A stretch of DNA of 64,000 nucleotides, taken from UBA8752 sp036159995 (GTDB lineage Bacteria; Bacteroidota; Bacteroidia; Flavobacteriales_D; Sanyastnellaceae). The notes beneath the pieces were generated by a model that was given only the letters and a program-made list of their open reading frames with translations, was not told the origin of the DNA and did no database searches. Below are positions 60,701 through 64,000 of this stretch, piece by piece. Where the stretch lies: positions 1 through 64,000 of the forward strand of contig JAYYEI010000049.1 of assembly GCA_036159995.1 (NCBI GenBank), in the 5' to 3' direction. Each line of letters starts with the position of its first letter. Position 1 is the stretch's first letter. The position numbers and the translations under genes are program-made.

Positions 60701-63700
60701 AGCTCTGGTCGCTCTTGAGCAGGTAGATGTCCCACTCGTCAAGCGGCAGGTCGTTGCAGGTGTAGATGTATTTGAATCCCTTGCCCTGGGCGGCCCAATC
60801 GGCCCCGGAGGTCCGGTCTTCGAAGACGTAGAAGACGTCGAAGGACTGGTCGGGGTTGAGCTCGTTGGCCACGCTTCCTTCGAGGATGGCGATGTCGTTG
60901 GCGAATTGGGTGAAGGTCAATCCATCCCCGGTCTCGATGAAGTAATCTGAGTCGGCGAGGCCGGCCATTTCCAAGCCGTAGATGCGGATGGCGGCGTCAG
61001 GACCCGCCCCGTAGGCGGTCGTAGCGGTGCCCACCGAGTAGGGCATGTTGTAAGGGGCAGACACGCAGGCGACTTCGTCGTATTCGGTGCCCGTGCAGGT
61101 GTTGAGTGCGGACGTGGGATTCTCGCAGGTCAGGTCCTCGAGGTCTTCGAGGCATTCGACGGTGTAGTCCACGACCGGCGGGTCGAAGGCGAGGCACTCG
61201 GGGTCGCAGGGGTCTAGCTCGAGCGGATTGCCGTCACAGTCGAAGCCGATTTCGGCGTAGGTGCAGGAGCCGTCCTCGTCGGTGGCGTCTTCGTCGAAGT
61301 TGCAGGCCTCGGCATCGGTACAGCCAGGCACTTCCTCTTCGTCGCACAGGCCGTCGCCATCGGCGTCGGACAGGCAGTTGCCGTCGCAGTCGAGGTAGTC
61401 CTCGGCCGGGTAGGTGCAGAGGCTGTCGTCCGCATCGGTCGCGTCGGCGTCGTAGTTGCAGGCCTCGGCATCGGTACAGCCAGGCACCTCGGCCTCGTCA
61501 CAGATGCCGTCGCCATCGGCATCGTTGAGGCATTCACAATCGCAGTCGTAGTAATCGGCGCCGCAGTACTGCTCCGGGTACACGCAGGTGCCCGGGATGG
61601 TGGCGTTTTCGTTGTAGTTGCAGGCGGTCTCGTCCATGCAGCCTTCGATGGCCTCACCCGAGAGGTAAGGCAGGTCGGCTGGATCGTCGAAGGTGCCGAG
61701 TTCTCCACCTTCCTCGATGGCGAGCAGGTCGAAGTCGAGTTCGTACAGCGCGCAGTCGGTGGCGTCGAACAGGTTGAGTTCGACCGTCTGGTCCGCCTCG
61801 ACGTAGAGGTTCATGTTGACCCAGGAGGCCCCATCGAATTCGAAGGTGATGCCGGTGCCCACCACGAGACCGTCCGCCGTCGCGATGATGGTGGCGCCCA
61901 CGATGGGCATGCCGTCCAGCGTCACGTCTGCGATCAGGGTGTTCGGGATGACGGGCAGGACCACGACGTCCATGTCGGGCTCGTTGCACGGATCATCGCC
62001 GTCGCAGATGCCATCTCCGTCGGTGTCGGCGAGGCAGTTGCCATCACAGTCGAGGCCCTCTTCGGCAAACGTGCAGGAGCCGTCGTCCAGGGTGGCGTCG
62101 TCGTCGTAATTACAGGCGGTGGCATCGGTACAACCGGCGCAGCTCGTGTACTCGCAGGAGCCATCGTCGTCGGTAGCGTCGTTGTCGTAGTTGCAGGCGC
62201 CCTCGTCGGAACAGCCAGCGATCTCATCGCCGTCGCAGATGCCATCTCCGTCGGCGTCCGCGAGGCAGTTGCCGTCGCAGTCGAGGCCGTCCTCGGCGTA
62301 CTCGCAGGATCCGTCCTCATCGGTCGCGTCGGCGTCAAAGTTGCAAGCGTCGGCATCGGTGCAGCCGGGGATCTCCTCGCCGTCACACACACCGTCACCA
62401 TCGGCGTCTTCAAGGCAGTTGCCGTCGCAATCGAGGCCCTCCTCAGCGTAGTCGCACGCTCCGGCGTCGGTGGCTTCCTCGTCGTAGTTGCAGGCCAGCT
62501 CGTCCTGGCAGCCGACGATTTCCTCCTCGTCGCAGACTCCGTCTCCGTCGGCGTCGTTCAGGCAGTTGCCATCACAATCGAGGTAGTCGAGGCCACCGTT
62601 CACATCCTCGGGGTAGAGGCAGAAGCTGTTGTCGGTGTCAGTATAGTCACCGCTGTTGCAGGCCTCCGAATCGGTACAACCGACCGTCTCCTCCTCGTCG
62701 CAAATGCCGTCTCCGTCGTCGTCGTTGAGGCAGTCCCCATTGCAATCCACGGCATCGGTGCCGTAGATGTCGATGGGATAGGTGCAGGACCCGTCGTCGT
62801 CGGTGGCTGTGGCGTCGTAGTCACAGGCAGTGTCGTCGGTGCAACCGGGAATCTCGTCCCCGTCGCAGATGCCGTCTTCGTCGGCGTCTTCGAGGCAGTT
62901 GCCGTCGCAATCGAGGCCGTCTTCCGGGAGATCGCAGGAGCCGTCGTCCACGTTGGCGTCGTCGTCGTAGTTGCAGGCGTCGCCATCGGTGCAGCCGAGC
63001 ACCGCATCGTCACCCAGGAATGGGAGGTCACCGGGCTCGTCGAACGTGGCGAGTTCCTCACCCTCCTCCGTCACGGTCACCTCGAACTCGAGGTCGTACA
63101 CCTCGCAGGCGGCCGGATCGAAGAGGTTGAATTCGACCTCGTCCCCTGGAGAGACATAGAGGGTCATGCTGACCCAGGAGGCGCCTTCGAAATCAAAGGC
63201 CTCGTCCACGCCCACGGTCTCGTCGTCCACGGTGGCGAAAACGGTCATGCCCGTCACCGGCTGGCCGTTGAGGGAGACCTCGGCGATGTAGGTGGCCGGA
63301 ACCACGGGCAGCACGGCCGGGGTCAAATCGGGCTCGTTGCACGGGTCATCCCCGTCGCAGATGCCGTCCCCGTCCTCGTCGCCTTGGCAGTTGCCATCAC
63401 AATCGAGTCCGTCCTCGGCGAATTCGCAGGAGCCGTCGTCATCGGTGGCCTCGTCATCATAGTTGCAGGCCGTTGCATCGGTGCAGCCGTCGATTTCGAA
63501 TTCATCACAGACCCCGTCACCGTCGGCGTCGACGAGGCAGTTTCCGTCGCAGTCGTATCCAGCATCGGCATAAGTGCAGGAACCGTCGTCGATGGAGGCG
63601 TCGTCATCATAGTTGCAAGCGGTGGCATCCAGACAGCCTGAGCAGGAGGTGTAATCACAGGAGCCGTCGTCATCGGTGGCCTCGTCGTCGTAGTTGCAGG

Positions 63701-64000
63701 CCGTAGCATCGGTGCAGCCGTCGATCTCGAATTCATCACAGACCCCGTCGCCATCGCTGTCGACGAGGCAGTTGCCGTCGCAGTCGTAGCCATCGGCGGC
63801 ATAGGAGCAGGAACCATCGTCGTCGGTGGCTTCCGAATCGAAGTTGCAGGCCGTCTCATCCATGCAGCCGGGAACTTCAAAGTCGTCACAGACTCCGTCG
63901 CCATCGCTGTCGGCGAGGCAGTTTCCGTCGCAGTCGTATCCGGCGTCGGCATACTCACAGGAGTCGTCGTCGGTCGTGGCTTCCGCATCAAAGTTGCAGG
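54753..64000 (-). CDS. Giant modular T9SS-secreted protein (5' end beyond window)
   Basis: The open frame covers the last 3081 residues; the N-terminus is off the right edge. Visible residues 1-925 carry fourteen full GCTDxxACNYDxxAxxDDGSC repeats alternating with DxDGDGxCD calcium-loop repeats. This part also holds two copies of a module of about 110 residues (about 221-333 and 671-783, both beginning NEPD and containing FDGASW/FEGASW). Residues 940-1185 hold a module with VGLGANDHNCEYGLGGWF. Eighteen Ig/HYR-like units follow (about 1200-2700), each with DTxAPxF, CDA and TDNCD motifs. A second GLGAN module (about 2735-2935) precedes the type A T9SS sorting domain (VPNPTQDFAQIGF to KQFLVTE). 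Function is unknown; a calcium-stiffened surface adhesin or filament is inferred. Confidence 0.9.
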   Translation of the reverse strand, partial: CNFDAEATTDDDSCEYADAGYDCDGNCLADSDGDGVCDDFEVPGCMDETACNFDSEATDDDGSCSYAADGYDCDGNCLVDSDGDGVCDEFEIDGCTDATACNYDDEATDDDGSCDYTSCSGCLDATACNYDDDASIDDGSCTYADAGYDCDGNCLVDADGDGVCDEFEIDGCTDATACNYDDEATDDDGSCEFAEDGLDCDGNCQGDEDGDGICDGDDPCNEPDLTPAVLPVVPATYIAEVSLNGQPVTGMTVFATVDDETVGVDEAFDFEGASWVSMTLYVSPGDEVEFNLFDPAACEVYDLEFEVTVTEEGEELATFDEPGDLPFLGDDAVLGCTDGDACNYDDDANVDDGSCDLPEDGLDCDGNCLEDADEDGICDGDEIPGCTDDTACDYDATATDDDGSCTYPIDIYGTDAVDCNGDCLNDDDGDGICDEEETVGCTDSEACNSGDYTDTDNSFCLYPEDVNGGLDYLDCDGNCLNDADGDGVCDEEEIVGCQDELACNYDEEATDAGACDYAEEGLDCDGNCLEDADGDGVCDGEEIPGCTDADACNFDADATDEDGSCEYAEDGLDCDGNCLADADGDGICDGDEIAGCSDEGACNYDNDATDDDGSCEYTSCAGCTDATACNYDDDATLDDGSCTFAEEGLDCDGNCLADTDGDGICDGDDPCNEPDMDVVVLPVIPNTLIADVTLDGMPIVGATIIATADGLVVGTGITFEFDGASWVNMNLYVEADQTVELNLFDATDCALYELDFDLLAIEEGGELGTFDDPADLPYLSGEAIEGCMDETACNYNENATIPGTCVYPEQYCGADYYDCDCECLNDADGDGICDEAEVPGCTDAEACNYDADATDADDSLCTYPAEDYLDCDGNCLSDADGDGLCDEEEVPGCTDAEACNFDEDATDEDGSCTYAEIGFDCDGNPLELDPCDPECLAFDPPVVDYTVECLEDLEDLTCENPTSALNTCTGTEYDEVACVSAPYNMPYSVGTATTAYGAGPDAAIRIYGLEMAGLADSDYFIETGDGLTFTQFANDIAILEGSVANELNPDQSFDVFYVFEDRTSGADWAAQGKGFKYIYTCNDLPLDEWDIYLLKSDQSYLQGTGDFEGSLLQVNHAPSNGYFGFQVGLGANDHNCEYGLGGWFAWEGEINGTEINGALGDVITNLAYEDVVPTESDPCVTNLYTVFDDSCGAITYEQQVCRLDETAPLFDNCPADTTISCGEPLPELPLVTATDNCDDPGSPIVTYLGESVVDETSSACYTLQRTWSAVDLFDNETLCVQLIHVVDTEAPSIDLTLPGDLQVPVSALCATDLSTDMTGLAEAVFADNCAFASGDITYTDLVTDSTAAGCYTIERQWTATAVDSCGNTAMDMGIQTIEVIDTQAPIITLSATQTEIACDAWTCDLDALVDLGLVSWTDNCGIDTAYIDCQAMSGGCVSPVPTWDVAYTVVDACGNSTTTHQFILMIDTVAPTIDITCPADVVVELDGDCEGELDPTQSGEVAITSTDNCDAAPTLSYTIEDTEPDYTCADGAGTYVITRTFHAVSTDHCGNTAEASCTQILTVVDVTAPVVTQLECPADTAVMLDASCSAEFGTDILGLPTIVAEDGCDADPATFQFHMDGPLMPLCDGSDGSADGSFSFERTFYAWSVDACGNVGDTVTCVQTITALDETAPEFGSFDPYQVASCEMLTDPTDPTQVPLEAFDNCDDDLSVSIEAWPLSGVCPGSWMRIWTVEDDCGNSAVAEQYISLYDDEAPVITCPDDTTLTLDMDISDDTTTVALGMATAFDNCSALEEIDITWTDSDFMVDCTGDDDQPEGTMTFTRTFTAYDFCDNAASCEQTITLIDELGPMAEVSDVTLPCAEYDPATTYGEFSATDNFDTDVAWTWEEDSVYAQACTGTFMVHRTWTFVDDCGNSTDVHQTITVFDDVAPVVTFGEMLVEMSCEDYDDAVIDDNILIDVVDECGSEVTITFFDTPFSGGCVQPIGIFMRTYTFEDDCGNANMFEQFIELYDDTPPTATITCPADTVLAADADCSADLSVDALGLAEVIATDNCGGAAPDVEMSWTDHDTTITCAGSLSFTRTFTATAIDNCGNETTVSCSQSIGVADQAAPEFVEALPMDANVSCDAVPAAAVLTATDACDGMPAVAFTETLSDDDDCASNYTLLRSWTATDDCGNSTTHEQTLTVVDETAPAWTTELPADTTVSCDAIPAAATLMATDNCDGDVEVTFNEGSTAGDCAEGQTLTRTWSTMDCAGNSLAHIQTITVVDTTAPVISGPLSLEVDCSDWGMDTLYASVIDNCDADIELQLLSEEEFSGSCAGSYLLTYVAMDACGNADTLIQSIDLTDTEAPVFTFVPQDTTLSCDDDFGVGSLGAAEAMDNCDSEVEIGYSDSIVLLNDCAGTAEVIRTWTAEDECGNNKTVDQLITLIDTTAPEFTEALPGDATVSCDAVPMPETLTATDNCDPAVFVQFTETQSDDDLCPTDYTLTRVWTVTDCAGNEISHSQTLAVVDTEAPIFTTGPLDATVECDAVPAPASVTSLQADDNCDNALTYTYEGETFEGGDCANSYTLFRHWSATDCSGNSSSWMQTLTVIDTQAPALDVTFADGSAAHDTTVSCLDEVPTLAASTEDACDGAPMLSATTDTLGLDGCGNATLEFHFESVDACGNLTTADYTVTVLDETAPVFLDVCGIENGGTIDVCAEDYNGDSLLPSTEPCNVSAEDNCGSDVALDMATTMVGAYAPNDSVDQYCTTVTPEAFASDETCNGYDTHSVRLFNFLGDEFYSTIGDGLVSQLPNGDWVIEKTVVSNDDPNSGWNVSFTLTDGMDFDTWSDQDFPTSYKQDCENILDDHENWTYWFLSEGTLTGWGGYDGSFLTCTHQPANQFYRFQIGLGANNMNENHGYSGWFTYTGTHMSTPVMGSGDFFGDLDCTLPYQIEYDYTATDCSGNSADFGYTVNITGEVCDPDGTGAGLVGTGTTGTADSGSDVAAAAAEPRGPIQVSHIVPNPTQDFAQIGFNALESMRLEVSLYDASGMFIKSLFDGRVEKNQMYTLDIQASALQSGVYQVRMSSQNVSIVKQFLVTE
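61230..64000 (-). repeat. In-gene tandem repeats coding for ACNYD and DxDGDG calcium-loop units
   Basis: Coding repeats of about 60-120 bp recur through this stretch. Some spans are near-identical at DNA level, for example 63463-63560 and 63700-63790, which differ at only a few bases. The reading frame is kept throughout, so this is an expanded protein repeat, not a CRISPR array. The repeat continues beyond the window. Confidence 0.85.

Noticed and set aside
61230..64000. Regular DNA repeats that might suggest a CRISPR array
   Set aside because: The units stay in frame, encode Cys/Asp-rich protein repeats, and lack constant repeats with unrelated spacers.

Overview
The window is 64 kb of a GC-rich chromosome from a member of the Bacteroidota. 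Four things point there. The two proteins at the window edges end in type IX secretion (T9SS) sorting domains, type B on the left and type A on the right. Many start codons are preceded by TAnnTTTG or TAnnTTCG boxes, the Bacteroidota -7 element, with almost no Shine-Dalgarno sequences. DnaG lacks its zinc ligands. Typical gene orders are present (prs-rplY-pth, yicC-gmk-nadD, and dut-nucleotidyltransferase-TPR-DUF4292-EnvC). The genes read as core chromosome of an aerobic heterotroph that degrades tyrosine and tryptophan. I see no prophage, insertion sequence, CRISPR array, toxin-antitoxin pair or defence island.

Layout. 1-3593 (-): C-terminally incomplete T9SS surface protein with a nidogen-like domain. 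3760-10425: lepA (+), then on the minus strand rlmN, a LytTR response regulator, a serine hydrolase, lipB and a phosphoglucose/phosphomannose isomerase. 10513-13052 (+): lysS and a peptidase C26 lipoprotein. 13063-18769 (-): M23 peptidase, tryptophan 2,3-dioxygenase, Rid-family deaminase, MiaE, Xaa-Pro aminopeptidase and a methyltransferase. 18868-24371 (+): RNase R and four tRNA genes, with a flippase/sulfotransferase pair before the last tRNA. 24473-36831: feoA (+) faces a tightly packed minus-strand block of ten genes running hmgA, hppD, ABC ATPase, enoyl-CoA hydratase, dut, nucleotidyltransferase, TPR, DUF4292, envC, feoB. 36857-43733: glucosaminidase, MORN-type lipoprotein and polyprenyl synthase (-), yicC-gmk-nadD (+), prs-rplY-pth (-). 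43804-47970 (+): a two-component pair and dnaG. 47977-54612: recJ, a Cys-rich lipoprotein, an OmpA lipoprotein, an aldehyde dehydrogenase, tRNA-Gln and a YadA-head-like secreted protein. 54753-64000 (-): the last 3081 residues of a giant secreted protein whose N-terminus lies beyond the window.

How the genes fit together. HmgA and HppD are two consecutive steps of tyrosine catabolism. Tryptophan dioxygenase, the Rid protein and the distant aldehyde dehydrogenase fit the kynurenine/aminomuconate route. EnvC, the M23 peptidase, the LysM glucosaminidase and the OmpA lipoprotein act on or bind peptidoglycan. The surface-protein genes (1-3593, 49792-50754, 53479-54612, 54753-64000) are the most lineage-specific part. 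Most starts assigned here follow a -7 box or a 4-bp ATGA overlap. Many boxes sit only 3-9 nt before the ATG, which suggests frequent leaderless mRNAs.

No gene-free stretch exceeds 330 bases. The longest, 21246-21566, holds one possible 45-codon ORF (21251-21388) and an AT-rich stretch. Nothing I can see amounts to a complete undescribed system. The strongest leads are the giant modular protein with paired GLGAN modules, the anchorless YadA-like protein, the DCGG-repeat lipoprotein, the convergent feoA/feoB pair with degenerate FeoB G motifs, and the leaderless promoter pattern.
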